64,000 bases of DNA from Pelobacter propionicus DSM 2379 (GTDB lineage: Bacteria; Desulfobacterota; Desulfuromonadia; Geobacterales; Pseudopelobacteraceae), in assembly GCF_000015045.1 (NCBI RefSeq), contig NC_008609.1, forward strand, positions 1,417,001-1,481,000. Reading direction: 5' to 3'. Below, piece after piece: positions 41,332 to 51,302 of the stretch. Under the pieces are notes generated by a model. That model was not told where the DNA came from, made no database searches, and saw nothing but the letters and a program-made list of their open reading frames with translations. Every line of letters begins with the position of its first letter. The first letter of the stretch is position 1. The position numbers and the translations under genes were made by a program.

Positions 41332-42759
41332 CTATTCCGTTGTCGCTGCCTCCGGCGCGGGCTGCTGCTCCTGCCCCTCTCCGGACGGTTTCGTCTTTCT
41401 CCTGCGGCGGCGCTTCTTTGCCGGCGCGGCCTCGTCGGCACCAGCGCCCTGGCTTGTGGCCGGCTGCTGCCGGGGCGCGGCGGCAGCGGCAGTCTCAGAG
41501 CCCTTGCCCGACGGTGTCCGTTTCTGTCGGGAGCTGGTTTTTCCCCGCTCGGGCCGTGCCTCCTTCCCCCGGGAAGGAAGGGGGGCCCGCTTCGGTCGGG
41601 CGACCCGTTTGAAATCGGTGACGAACAGTTCGTCTTCGGCCCACTCGCAGGGAATCTTAGCCTTGATGTACTCCTCGATGGCCTCCAGGTAGAGGGCGCC
41701 GTCCTCGTCGGCAAGGGAGATGGCCTTGCCCTGGGCGCCGGCCCGGGCGGTGCGGCCGATGCGGTGGACGTAGTCCTCGCAGTCCTGGGGCAGGTCGTAG
41801 TTGACCACATGGGTGACCCCGTCGATGTGCAGGCCGCGGGAGGCCACGTCGGTGGCGATCAGGATCGGCAGCTCGCCGCTCTTGAACTGCTCCAGGATGC
41901 GCAACCGCTTCTTCTGGTCCACATCGCCGGAGATCAGGCGGCAGGGGAAGCCGTTGGCGTTCAGGCGGTCATGCAGGTATTCCCCCTCGCGCTTGGTGTT
42001 GATGAAGATCATGGTCCGCTCCATGCCGTCCCGGCGCAAAAGCCCCAGGAGCAGCGGGAACTTCTCCTTGCGCGACGCGTGGTAGATGACCTGCTCCACG
42101 TTTTCGGCGGTCATCTTTTCGGGCGTGACCGAGACCTTCTCCGGCATGTTCATGAATTCGTAGGCCAGCTCCATCACCCGCTGGTTGAGGGTGGCGGAGA
42201 ACATCAGGTTCTGGCGCTTGTCGAAGGGGGGGAGGCGGCGCAGGATGAAACGCAGGTCGGCGATGAAGCCCATGTCGAACATGCGGTCGGCCTCGTCGAT
42301 CACCAGCATCTCGATCTGCTTCAGGCTGTAGACCTTCTGCTTCAGGTAGTCGATCAGGCGGCCCGGGGTGCCGATGATCACGTCGGCCCCCTCGCGCAGG
42401 GCGTCGCGCTGCTTCATGTAGTCCACGCCGCCGTAGATGGCCTGGATGGTAAGGCCGCACTGTCTGCCCAGGAGTTGGGCGTCCTGCTCGATCTGCACCA
42501 CCAGTTCGCGGGTGGGGGCCAGGATCAGCGCCCGGGGATGATGGGTGCCCTCTGGCGGGCTGTCCTTCAACAGGCGGGTGAACAGGGTGACCAGGAAGGC
42601 GGCTGTCTTGCCGGTTCCGGTCTGGGCCTGGCCGGCAACATCCTTGCCGGAGAGGGAAATGGGGAGGGTGCGCTCCTGAATCGGGGTGCAGTCGACAAAG
42701 CCGGCGTCCGCCAATCCATTCTGCAGCGGTTCCGGCAGGGGTAATTCACTAAATTTCAT
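41332..42759 (-). CDS. rhlB: DEAD-box RNA helicase, RhlB/RhlE group
   Basis: A 475-residue ATP-dependent RNA helicase. All core motifs are present in order: Q motif (FVDCTPIQERTLP), AQTGTGKT, PTRELVVQ, GTPGRLIDYL, DEAD (VIDEADRMFDMGF), SAT, IFINTKREGEYL, ATDVASRGLHID and HRIGRTARAG. The C-terminal 90 residues are low-complexity, basic then Ala/Gln-rich (AKKRRRRRKTKPSGEG), a likely RNA- or RNase-E-binding tail. Start region and DRM-F-MGFI resemble RhlB more than RhlE, but the symbol is provisional. Confidence 0.9.
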   Translation of the reverse strand: MKFSELPLPEPLQNGLADAGFVDCTPIQERTLPISLSGKDVAGQAQTGTGKTAAFLVTLFTRLLKDSPPEGTHHPRALILAPTRELVVQIEQDAQLLGRQCGLTIQAIYGGVDYMKQRDALREGADVIIGTPGRLIDYLKQKVYSLKQIEMLVIDEADRMFDMGFIADLRFILRRLPPFDKRQNLMFSATLNQRVMELAYEFMNMPEKVSVTPEKMTAENVEQVIYHASRKEKFPLLLGLLRRDGMERTMIFINTKREGEYLHDRLNANGFPCRLISGDVDQKKRLRILEQFKSGELPILIATDVASRGLHIDGVTHVVNYDLPQDCEDYVHRIGRTARAGAQGKAISLADEDGALYLEAIEEYIKAKIPCEWAEDELFVTDFKRVARPKRAPLPSRGKEARPERGKTSSRQKRTPSGKGSETAAAAAPRQQPATSQGAGADEAAPAKKRRRRRKTKPSGEGQEQQPAPEAATTE

Positions 42760-42880
42760 TCATCTTCCTTATCTGTTGGGTATACGTCGTGACGGGTCAC
42801 CTGCGTACCATATACCCTGCGCCCTGCTCTGGCAACGGAAACCTTTCCGCGACCCGGGCGCAACTAGTGAAAAACAACAG

Positions 42881-42910
42881 AAAAAAGCCCGTGGCGCGGG
42901 GCCACGGGCT
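42881..42910 (-). terminator. Terminator of htpG
   Basis: On the minus strand AGCCCGTGGC (42910-42901) pairs with GCCACGGGCT (42895-42886) and runs into TTTTT, 30 bases after the htpG stop. Confidence 0.85.
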
Positions 42911-42939
42911 CTTGGAAGCCGGGATCTGGTTCTGAATGA

Positions 42940-44877
42940 CTATTTCGTTGCGGCCTTGACCATCAGCTCACTCACCAGGCGGGTGAAGCGTAAGGGGTCC
43001 TTGATGGGGGAGCCTTCCGTCAGCAGGGCCTGATCGTAGAGCAGGTCGGCGTAGTCAGTCAGGCGGGCATCCTCCTTGTTCTCCCTGAAGATCTCGGTCA
43101 TGATCTTCATGATCGGGTGATCCGGGTTCAACTCCAGCACCCGCTTTGAGTCGGGAACCGGCTGGTTCATGGCTTTCAGGATCCGCTCCATGTTGGCGTT
43201 GATGCCGTACTCGTCGGCCACCAGGCAGCAGGCGCTGTCGGTCAGGCGCTTGGAGAGGCGGGCGTCCTTGACCCTGTCCTCCAGGTGGCTCTTGATGAAG
43301 GAGATCAGGTCGCCGTACTCCTTGCGGGCCTCTTCCTGTTTGGTTTCCTTCTCCTTCTTCTCTTCCTCGCTGTCCAGGTCCACGTCGCCGCGGTCAACGG
43401 CCTTGAGCTTCTTCTCCTTGTACTCGGTCAGGGCCTGAACCACCCATTCGTCAACCGGATCGGTCAGGAAGAGCACCTCGTATCCCTTGGCCTTGAAGGC
43501 CTCCAGATGGGGCGAGATTTTCAGGGTGGCGCGGCTGTCGCCGGTGATGAAGTAGATCTCCTGCTGGGCTTCGGGCATGCGCTCCACGTATTCCTTGAGG
43601 CTGGTGAAGCTCCCCGCCTCGGTGGCGGTGCTTTCGAACAGCGCCAGTTCCTGCAACTTCTCCTTGTTGGCGTAGTCGAAGTGCAGTCCCTCCTTGAGCA
43701 CCGGGCCGAACTCCTTCCAGAAGTTCACGTACTCGTCGAAGTTCTTCTCCTTGACCTCGGCCAGGGTGGAGAGGATCTTGCCCACCAGGCTCTTCTGGAT
43801 GCGCTTGATCTGTACGTCCTCCTGCAGGATCTCGCGGGAGACGTTCAGCGGCAGGTCGCTGGAGTCCACCACCCCCTTGACGAAGCGCAGGTAGTCGGGC
43901 AGCAGCTCTTCGCAGCGGTCGGTGATGAAGACCCGCTTCACGTACAGCTGCAGCCCCTTCTTGCGGTCGGCCATGAACAGGTCGAAGGGTTTCTTGGCGG
44001 GGAGGTAGATCAGGGCCTTGAACTCGCTGATCCCCTCGGCCGAGAAGTGGATGGTGTTGAAGGGGTTTTCGAAGTCGTGGGAGATATGCTTGTAGAACTC
44101 CTGGTATTCCTCCTCCGTGACCTCGCTCTTGGGGCGGGCCCAGATGGCCTTCATGGAGTTCAAGGTCTCTTCCACGGTCTTCTCGATGGTGCCGGCCCCT
44201 TCGATCTCCTCGCCGTCCACCCCCTTGGGCGTTTCGGTGCGGGTGATGTCCATGACCACCGGATACTGGATGTAGTCGGAGTACTTCTTGACGATGGAGC
44301 GGATCTTCCACTCCTCCAGATACTCCTTGAACTCATCTTTTAAGTGCAGGACGATCTCCGTGCCGCGCCGATCGAGGCTGCACTCCTCGATGGTGTAGCT
44401 GCCATCGCCGATGGATTCCCAGCGGCAGCCATCGCTGGCAGTGCCCCCCTTGCGGGTCTCCAGGATGACCCGGTCGGCCACCATGAACGAGGCGTAGAAG
44501 CCGACCCCGAACTGGCCGATCAACTCGGGATTGTCCGTGGCGGACTTGTCTTTGAGCGCCTGCATGAAGGCCTTGGTTCCGGAGCGGGCGATGGTGCCGA
44601 TGTTCTCCTCCACCTCTGCCATGGTCATGCCGATGCCGTTATCAAGGATGGTCAGGGTGCCGGCGTCCTTGTCCGGGATCAGCTTGATCTTCCAGTCGCT
44701 GTTCCCCTCCAGAAGCTCCTCGTTGGAGTGGGCTTCGAAGCGGATCTTGTCGATGGCGTCGGATGAATTTGAGATCAGCTCGCGCAGGAAGATGTCGCGG
44801 TTGGAGTAGAGCGAATGGATCACCAGGTCGAGCAGCTGTTTAACCTCGGTCTGGAACTGTTTGGTGGTTTTGGACAT
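42940..44877 (-). CDS. htpG: Chaperone protein HtpG (Hsp90)
   Basis: ATP-dependent chaperone of 645 residues. The N-terminal GHKL ATPase domain has [39 protein letters not shown] and [17 protein letters not shown]. The middle domain shows [13 protein letters not shown], and the C-terminal dimerisation domain holds [22 protein letters not shown] stands before the ATG. Single gene with its own terminator; the flanks (helicase and phosphatase) are unrelated. Confidence 0.97.
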
Positions 44878-44998
44878 GACTCGTGATTCTCCTTTAAACG
44901 AATGGAAATGGCACGCTACAACATAATAAGCGGGTGGTTATTTTTCAAGGGGGGGCACGCGGAAAGTCATCCGCTGTTTCACCGCGGCCGGATTCGAG

Positions 44999-46675
44999 TT
45001 ATTGCAGCTCTGCCGTGACCAGGTCGATTGCCTGGCGGGGAAGGAACACCTTGCCCAGTTTTTCGGCCATAACCACGATGCCTTCCAGTTCGATTGTTTT
45101 GCCGTTCACCAGCACCAGGTTTTTGGCCAATGGCAACCGCGCCGTTGCAGTCCCCTTGCTGACCGTCAACACGGGATTGGTTGCATCGCTTAGGTCGATG
45201 CTGGTGGAAAAGCCTTCTGCCCGGAAGGCTGCCGAAGCCTCGACAAACAGGCGCTTGTTGATTTCCGGGAAGGTGAAGCCCAGTTTGCCGGCCACATACG
45301 TGCCAAGAGCGCTGTTTTCCCACAGGCCGCTGATACGCCCGGGGCCATAGGAGAACAGGTAGGGGTCGCCTCCGGTGTGCCCGCCGGTGGTCCAGCCAAG
45401 CCGGGCACGCCTGGACAGCATGCTCCCCATAACTTTCTGCAGTGCCTTGCCCGGGCGCGATTTCCGGATCGAGGCGATTTCGTCGGCGCTCAGGTCGGTG
45501 ATTCCCCAACTGTCGGCAAAGGCTGCCCTGATGGCGGCTTCGGAATTGCTCTTTTCGATACGCCTGCCCAGTCCCTCGGCGGTCAACCTGGCCTTGCGCA
45601 TCGGCGCCACGACAAAATCATCATCAGTCGTGGAATAGTGGGGGTCGGAACGGACGCCGATGGACAGGCCACCGGTGGTATGGTCGGCCACGCTGATCAC
45701 CAGGGTAGTGCCGTCTGCCTCGGCAAAATCCAGGGCCGCCTTGACCGCGTCGTCGTAGGCGATCAGATCGCTCACCACGCCGGCCGGATCGTTGTCGTGG
45801 GCCGCCCAGTCAATCTTGGAGCCTTCAACGAACAGGAAAAACCCCCTGTCTTTGCCTTTTGAGCTGCTGGACAGGGTTTCCAGGGCCTTGGTGGTCATCT
45901 CAGCCAGTGACGGCTCGCCGGGAGCAGTGGTGGCGCGGTCGATGTCGTAGGCCATGGCATCTTTGGCAAACAGGCCAAAGATCTTCTGGCCCGAAGCCGC
46001 CAGCATCTGGTCACGGTTGGTAACATACGCATACCCCTTGGCTTTGACCACCTGGACCAGGTTTTCATTGTCCGTTCGGACACCTCCGCCGACCCCCTTG
46101 GGCAACAGATACTGCTCACCACCGGAAAGCACCACGTCCATATCCTGGTATACCTGTTGCTCGCCGATTTCCAGGTAATTGCTGCGGTCGTGGGTGTGTG
46201 CCGTAAAGTCGGCCGGCGATGCATGCTGCACATTTGACGTTGCCACGACACCCGTCGCGCGACCCGTCAGTTTGGCTCCTTCCAAGACCGTGGCCAGGGG
46301 TACGTATGCCATGGCAGGGTCACAATCAACGCCCGCAATGGTCACATTCCAGGGATACACGGCAATGCCCTTGTCGCTTCCCTTCTGGCCGGTGGCATAA
46401 CTGGTGGAACCGGGCGCCGAGTCGGTAATGATGGAATCGGCGCCGTAGGTCCGGATGGCGCCGCTCAGAATGGCGTCGGAAGCAAGGCGTTTGCCCTTGA
46501 CCCATCGCGCCAGGGGCCAGGCCTCGTTGGCCGTGCCGTCACTCAACAGGAATATGACGTTTTTCACCTGCCCGGCGTCACGGTTCCCGCTTAGCGCACC
46601 AGGTGAACCGCATGCGCATGCGCTGAGCGCAAAACCTATGGCGATCAATGCGGTAACAACAGTTGTCTCTCCCAT
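44999..46675 (-). CDS. phoA: Alkaline phosphatase, lipoprotein
   Basis: A 558-residue phosphomonoesterase of the PhoA superfamily. The N-terminus (ALIAIGFALSACACGSPG) looks like a lipoprotein signal with a lipobox LSAC. Metal and active-site segments: LLSDGTANEAWP, the nucleophile Ser in 'TDSAPGSTSYATGQKG', THDRSN, 'VEGSKIDWAAHDNDPAG', 'ISVADHTTGGL' and 'TTGGHTGGDPYLFS'. The last 130 residues form an extra C-terminal domain. GGGAGG precedes the ATG. It stands alone; I see no pho box I could defend. Confidence 0.92.
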   Translation of the reverse strand: MGETTVVTALIAIGFALSACACGSPGALSGNRDAGQVKNVIFLLSDGTANEAWPLARWVKGKRLASDAILSGAIRTYGADSIITDSAPGSTSYATGQKGSDKGIAVYPWNVTIAGVDCDPAMAYVPLATVLEGAKLTGRATGVVATSNVQHASPADFTAHTHDRSNYLEIGEQQVYQDMDVVLSGGEQYLLPKGVGGGVRTDNENLVQVVKAKGYAYVTNRDQMLAASGQKIFGLFAKDAMAYDIDRATTAPGEPSLAEMTTKALETLSSSSKGKDRGFFLFVEGSKIDWAAHDNDPAGVVSDLIAYDDAVKAALDFAEADGTTLVISVADHTTGGLSIGVRSDPHYSTTDDDFVVAPMRKARLTAEGLGRRIEKSNSEAAIRAAFADSWGITDLSADEIASIRKSRPGKALQKVMGSMLSRRARLGWTTGGHTGGDPYLFSYGPGRISGLWENSALGTYVAGKLGFTFPEINKRLFVEASAAFRAEGFSTSIDLSDATNPVLTVSKGTATARLPLAKNLVLVNGKTIELEGIVVMAEKLGKVFLPRQAIDLVTAELQ

Positions 46676-46943
46676 GGTTCCTCCCCTGCCACAACAGAAG
46701 TGGCATCACCATATCATGTGCAATGGCTCTTCGTCTTTGAAACGTTTGTGGCGCCATGCCTGGCCTGCGGCAGCGGCGCGGCAGGTCGGGATTGCTGTTG
46801 ACTCCCGTCGGCGCGGGCAGTAGTATCCCGCTTATGCCCCATAAGACCCGCATCATTTTCCACGGTTTTGCCCTGCGACATCTGCCGCTGTTGCCTGAAC
46901 GGCGGTTCCAAAGCCGGCCTCGCGCCGTTTCATCATCTTTGTC

Positions 46944-47261
46944 ATGAGCGATACTTTTGATGACGACCAGCAGTGGGATTCCCTCTGCAAGCAGTGCGGC
47001 CGCTGCTGCTTCGAAAAACTGGAGGATAGCAGGGGCAGGATCATCTACACCCAGACCGCCTGCCGCTATCTGGACGTGATCACCCGCCGGTGCAAGATCT
47101 TTGAGCGCCGCTTCGAGATCAATCCCCACTGCGTCAAGCTTACCCCCGAACTGGTGCCCCAGTTGCACTGGCTCCCCCCGGACTGCGGTTATTGTCCGAA
47201 ACCGGAAAAGTTTACCCGAAAAGCCAGCCGCGATCGCCGGAAACGGGGCAGGGGGAAATAG
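46944..47261 (+). CDS. YkgJ/YcgN-type Cys-rich protein (putative metal-cluster binding)
   Basis: A 105-residue protein with the family pattern WDSLCKQCGRCCFEKL near residue 15, TACRYLDVITRRCKIFERRF, PHCVKL and LPPDCGYCP. Such cysteine sets are thought to bind iron-sulphur or zinc clusters; the role is unknown. The basic tail RKASRDRRKRGRGK is unusual. The ATG has no obvious ribosome-binding site, so the true start is uncertain, though the homology begins at once. Confidence 0.85.
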   Translation: MSDTFDDDQQWDSLCKQCGRCCFEKLEDSRGRIIYTQTACRYLDVITRRCKIFERRFEINPHCVKLTPELVPQLHWLPPDCGYCPKPEKFTRKASRDRRKRGRGK

Positions 47262-47362
47262 GATGGGGGGGGCGCCAGGGGGATCGCCCAAGGCTGGTCC
47301 CTGGACCGAGTTCAGACGGCCGGAATGGGGGTGAAGGGGTGGGGGGGCCGGGAGCAAGAGTT

Positions 47363-48409
47363 TCAGAGTAACCTCTTGTCGTTGCACTCCTCCCACTCGC
47401 AGCGCGGGATGGAGAGGAACAGATCGGCAATATCCGGGTCGAACTGGCTGCCGCGGCATCTGGTGACCTCGTCGGTAACGCTGTCGAAGGGAAGTGCCCC
47501 GCGATAGGGGCGGTCGCTTGTCATGGCGTCCAGGGTATCCACCAGCGCAAAGATGCGGGCGCCGATGGGAATTTCTTCCCCCTTGAGGCCGTTGGGATAG
47601 CCTCTGCCGTCGAAGCGCTCGTGGTGGTTGAGGATGATCTCTGCTGGCGCCTTGAGGAAACGTATCTGGGACAGGATGTCGTAGCCGACCTGGGGGTGGC
47701 GGTGTATTTCGCGCCATTCCTGTTCATTCAATTCGCTCGGCTTGAGCAGGGTTTTGTCGGTGATGCCGATCTTGCCGATGTCGTGCAGCAGAGCGCCCTT
47801 GGCCAGTTGCTCCCGCCTGTGCGCATCAACTCCCATTCTGGCCGCAAGCAGCTTGGAATAGTTCATCACCCGTTCCGAATGTGAACCGGCTTCCTTCTCC
47901 CGGGCATCAAGCGCCTTGACCAGCGCCGTCAAGGTGTCGTTATACGCACTCTGGAGTTCGAACATGGTGCTTCGCACCTGCTCGGTCTGGGCCATTACCC
48001 TGGATTCCAGGCTGGCCTGGTTCTTTTTTTTTTCCAGGGCAAGTTGTCGGCGCTCGATCAGGTTTCTGACCGTCAGTATGACCCTGGTGATGCTGAAGGG
48101 TTTGGCGATATAGTCGTCAGCCCCCAGGCTGATGCATTCCAGGGCGGTTTGGGTGTCGGTCAGTCCCGTGATCATCAGCACGGCTATGTCCTCGTCGATC
48201 TGCTTCAGATCCCTGAGCAGCTCCATGCCACTTCTGCCCGGCATCATGATGTCCGATATGACCAGATCCATCTGCTGCACGTCCATGATGCCGAAGGCCT
48301 CGTCCACATTCGTTGCAGTATGGCAGGTGAAGCCCTCGTAGGTCAGCGCCGTTGTGAGCAGTTCCCTGACCAGTAGTTCATCATCCACTATCAGTATGTT
48401 TTCATTCAT
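47363..48409 (-). CDS. HD-GYP response regulator (c-di-GMP phosphodiesterase)
   Basis: A 348-residue REC-coiled coil-HD-GYP protein that should degrade c-di-GMP on phosphorylation. The receiver shows ILIVDDELLVREL, 'LVISDIMMPGRSGMELL' with the acceptor Asp, and 'YIAKPF'. The output domain has 'GALLHDIGKIGI' (HD), 'EIHRHPQVGYDIL' and 'NHHERFDGRGYPNGL' with the GYP signature. The start at 48409 (MNENILIV) has GGAG at seven bases; the frame is open to 48469. It counteracts cyclases such as those at 2210 and 51303. Confidence 0.95.
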   Translation of the reverse strand: MNENILIVDDELLVRELLTTALTYEGFTCHTATNVDEAFGIMDVQQMDLVISDIMMPGRSGMELLRDLKQIDEDIAVLMITGLTDTQTALECISLGADDYIAKPFSITRVILTVRNLIERRQLALEKKKNQASLESRVMAQTEQVRSTMFELQSAYNDTLTALVKALDAREKEAGSHSERVMNYSKLLAARMGVDAHRREQLAKGALLHDIGKIGITDKTLLKPSELNEQEWREIHRHPQVGYDILSQIRFLKAPAEIILNHHERFDGRGYPNGLKGEEIPIGARIFALVDTLDAMTSDRPYRGALPFDSVTDEVTRCRGSQFDPDIADLFLSIPRCEWEECNDKRLL

Positions 48410-48775
48410 GCCGTTGCTCCATCGGGTAGCGTCGCGCAAGGGCGTGCTCCGATATGCGTTCACCGCCACACATGCCTGCCAGTAGTTTCAGGACTCTATC
48501 ATCAATTTGTTCTGTTTTCAAATAATTTTAATAATGTTATTTTGTTCTGAATTTGGCTGATGGACTGTTGCCCATGTTTCCCTTTGCTGCGGATGACTAC
48601 GCCTGCCCGGATAGGGGGATGATTCCTTCACCGCTCTGCCGGCGGCAGCTTGCAATGACTGCATGACGGGACATGGAGCCGGAAGCATCTCCGACGAACG
48701 CTGGAGGCTCGTATGCGAATCTACACACCCATGACCGGCGCCGGTTGGCATGCTTCCGGCACTGACCGCTGAAGG
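48410..48775. other. Gene-free stretch
   Basis: About 370 bases between the divergent HD-GYP and comEC genes. An AT-rich segment (48515-48545) probably carries promoters. I see no RNA gene, and a c-di-GMP riboswitch consensus was looked for by eye without success. Confidence 0.45.
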
Positions 48776-51208
48776 ATGGCCGTGGCAGAGGGGAAACATC
48801 CGCTGCTGATGCCGTTTCTGGCCCTGTCAACCGGGCTCGTTCTAGGGGACAGGTATGCCCTCTCCCTGCCTGTCTCCGCCGTGGCGGCCGCTTTCCTGGC
48901 CCTGCTGCTTTCCTGCTTCGTCCGCCACCGCCTGGTCCAGGGTAGCTGCACGTTCCTCTTCTTCCTCGTCTGGGGCCTGTATGTCCTGCCCCTCTGGACG
49001 ACGCCCCCGGAAGCGGAGCGTTCCATCCTGAGATACGAGAGGCGGGGGGCGGTGGTCGTCGAAGGGGTGATCCGTTCCCTGCCAATGGTTGCCGGCACTC
49101 CCGGCGGATCTTCCACCCGCTTCGTGCTGGAGACGTCCGGCGTCGTCCGCGACGGCCGCCTCGCGCCGGCCAGCGGCAGGCTGATGGTCTACGTACGCTC
49201 GGGCGAGGTCAGCCCCGGGCGCGGCGACCTGGTCCGTCTGCTGATGCGCATCTCCACTCCCCACCTGCTGGGCTTGCCGGGGGAATTCGATTTCGGCCGC
49301 TATCTTGCCCATCAGGGAATCGTGGCCAGCGCCAGTGTGGCCAGGGCGGATGACCTGCTGCTGATGCGGGGCGGCGTGCAGGACCGGCTTGTGGCCAGCG
49401 TCGATCGCCAGGCGCGGTTGATGGGCGATTTTATCCGCGCCTGTCTGCCGGACCAGCGGGTTTCGTCGGTGGTGGCCGCGCTTCTGATCGGGGACCAGCG
49501 GCGCATAGCGGATGATCTCTCCCGCGCCTATACCCGTGCCGGGGTCAGTCATATCCTCTCCATCTCCGGCTTTCATGTGGGGATTCTGGCCTTCGTCGTT
49601 GCCCAGGCTGTCCTCCTGATCGCCACCCGCTTTGAAACGCTGGCCCTGCGCTTCAACCTGCGCCGGGTCGCGTTGCTGTCGTCTCTGCCGGCCATGCTGC
49701 TCTACCTGCTTCTGACCGGGGTTGCTCCCGCAACTGCCCGTTCGGTGGTCATGCTGGCGCTCTTCGTGCTGGCCCTGTACGTTGAGCGGGAGACCGATCC
49801 GGTCAATGCCCTGCTGGTGTCGGCCATGATGCTGGTGGTGGTGAACCCTCCCTCGCTGTTTCATATCTCGTTCCAGCTCTCCTTCCTGGCGCTGTGGGGG
49901 ATGGTGCTGCTTGTGCCCCGGATCATGGGACGCTTCGGCTCCATCCGGCGCGGATGGGCGCGGAGCCTGCTGCGCTTCTGCGCCGTTTCCTGCGCCGCGT
50001 CCATCGCCACCGTCGTGCCGCTGCTGTACGTCTTTAATCAGGCCTCGCTGAACGGAATCCTGGCCAATTTTCTGGTGGTGCCCCTGCTGGGCTACGGCGC
50101 GGTTCTGGCCGGGTTCTGCTCCCTGCTCCTGGTTCCGGTCTGCGCTCCCCTTGCCCGGCTCTTCATGTGGGCTACGGGAAAGCTGGTAGCCGTCTCCAAC
50201 CGGTTGGTGGAGGAGTTCGCCCGCCTTCCCCTGATCACCTTCGGCGGCATAACCGCCCTGGATATGCTGGCATTTCTGCTGTTCATGGGGCTGGCCACCT
50301 TTGTGCGCCCCGGCCGCGTCAGGACGACCCTCTGCCTGCTGACGCCGCTTCTGGCCATCGCGATTCATTTCTCAACGCCTCCCCTGGCCGACGGCCGCCT
50401 GCATGTCACCATGCTGAGCGTGGGGCAGGGCGAATCGCTGCTGATCCGTCTTCCCCCGGGGGAGGCCATGCTGGTGGACGGGGGAGGGTTCCCGCCCGAC
50501 AGCGGCCGGGATTTCGGTGAGCGCATCCTGGGGCCGGCCCTGCTCAGGCTGGGGGTGCGGCGCATCGACTACATGGTCATGACCCACGCCCACCCGGATC
50601 ACCTGGGCGGTCTCTCCTTCGTGGCCCGGACCCTGCCGGTGGGGCAGTTCTGGGAGCCTGTGCCAGGCGGGGATGGCGGTGCGTACGCCGAGTTGCGGGC
50701 CGGTCTGGAATCGCGGGGGATTCCCCGGCGGCTGCTGGCGGCCGGCGACACCCTGCCTCTGCCCGGCGGCGTGACCATGGCGGTGCTCTCTCCCCCGGTT
50801 AGCCAGCGGGAACGGCGGGGAGAGACGGACGATGGGGAGATGAATGAACAGTCGCTGGTCTTCCGGCTTACCTATGGAGAGCATTCCTTCCTCTTTACCG
50901 CCGATGCCGGCTTTGCCACGGAGCGGCGCATGCTCGGTCAGGGAGTGGAACTGGCAAGCCACCTGCTCAAGGTGGGGCATCACGGCAGCCGCTTCTCCAC
51001 CTCGGAGGAGTTTCTGGCCCGTGTTTCTCCCAGAATTGCCCTGATTTCAGCGGGCAGCCGCAACGCTTTCGGGCTGCCGTCTCCCCGCACCCTGGCGCTC
51101 CTGCGGCGGCGGGGTGTTGCCGTCTACCGCACCGATCTTGACGGCACGGTGGAACTGGTCAGCGATGGAAGGTGCCTGGCCGTCGGCACCCCCTGGCGTC
51201 CCAATTGA
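48776..51208 (+). CDS. comEC: DNA internalisation competence protein ComEC/Rec2
   Basis: An inner-membrane channel protein of about 810 residues for uptake of single-stranded DNA. The N-terminal DUF4131-like part includes an OB-type segment; the central competence domain has 'GVSHILSISGFHVGIL' and many membrane helices; the C-terminal metallo-beta-lactamase-like domain has SVGQGESLLIRLP, 'MTHAHPDHLGGL' and LLKVGHHGSRFSTSEE. The ATG at 48776 or the GTG at 48782 (GAAGG six bases before) may be the start. This suggests the organism could be transformable. Confidence 0.93.
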   Translation: MAVAEGKHPLLMPFLALSTGLVLGDRYALSLPVSAVAAAFLALLLSCFVRHRLVQGSCTFLFFLVWGLYVLPLWTTPPEAERSILRYERRGAVVVEGVIRSLPMVAGTPGGSSTRFVLETSGVVRDGRLAPASGRLMVYVRSGEVSPGRGDLVRLLMRISTPHLLGLPGEFDFGRYLAHQGIVASASVARADDLLLMRGGVQDRLVASVDRQARLMGDFIRACLPDQRVSSVVAALLIGDQRRIADDLSRAYTRAGVSHILSISGFHVGILAFVVAQAVLLIATRFETLALRFNLRRVALLSSLPAMLLYLLLTGVAPATARSVVMLALFVLALYVERETDPVNALLVSAMMLVVVNPPSLFHISFQLSFLALWGMVLLVPRIMGRFGSIRRGWARSLLRFCAVSCAASIATVVPLLYVFNQASLNGILANFLVVPLLGYGAVLAGFCSLLLVPVCAPLARLFMWATGKLVAVSNRLVEEFARLPLITFGGITALDMLAFLLFMGLATFVRPGRVRTTLCLLTPLLAIAIHFSTPPLADGRLHVTMLSVGQGESLLIRLPPGEAMLVDGGGFPPDSGRDFGERILGPALLRLGVRRIDYMVMTHAHPDHLGGLSFVARTLPVGQFWEPVPGGDGGAYAELRAGLESRGIPRRLLAAGDTLPLPGGVTMAVLSPPVSQRERRGETDDGEMNEQSLVFRLTYGEHSFLFTADAGFATERRMLGQGVELASHLLKVGHHGSRFSTSEEFLARVSPRIALISAGSRNAFGLPSPRTLALLRRRGVAVYRTDLDGTVELVSDGRCLAVGTPWRPN

Positions 51209-51302
51209 TCCGTGCGGCTTAATTGCCGTTTGACAGTGGTTTCATAACGCGGTACTAATACATTCTTGACTGATTTCAAACCCATGGGCAGAGATTGATC
51301 GC

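Noticed and set aside
46578-47717. 379-codon minus-strand frame across the phosphatase upstream region and the YkgJ gene
   Set aside because: It runs over three unrelated real features, is rich in Pro/Arg/Gly and shows no motif or ribosome-binding site.
48410-48775. Possible c-di-GMP riboswitch before comEC or the HD-GYP gene
   Set aside because: The conserved aptamer pieces of the GEMM class could not be found by eye; the same holds for other leaders near the c-di-GMP genes.
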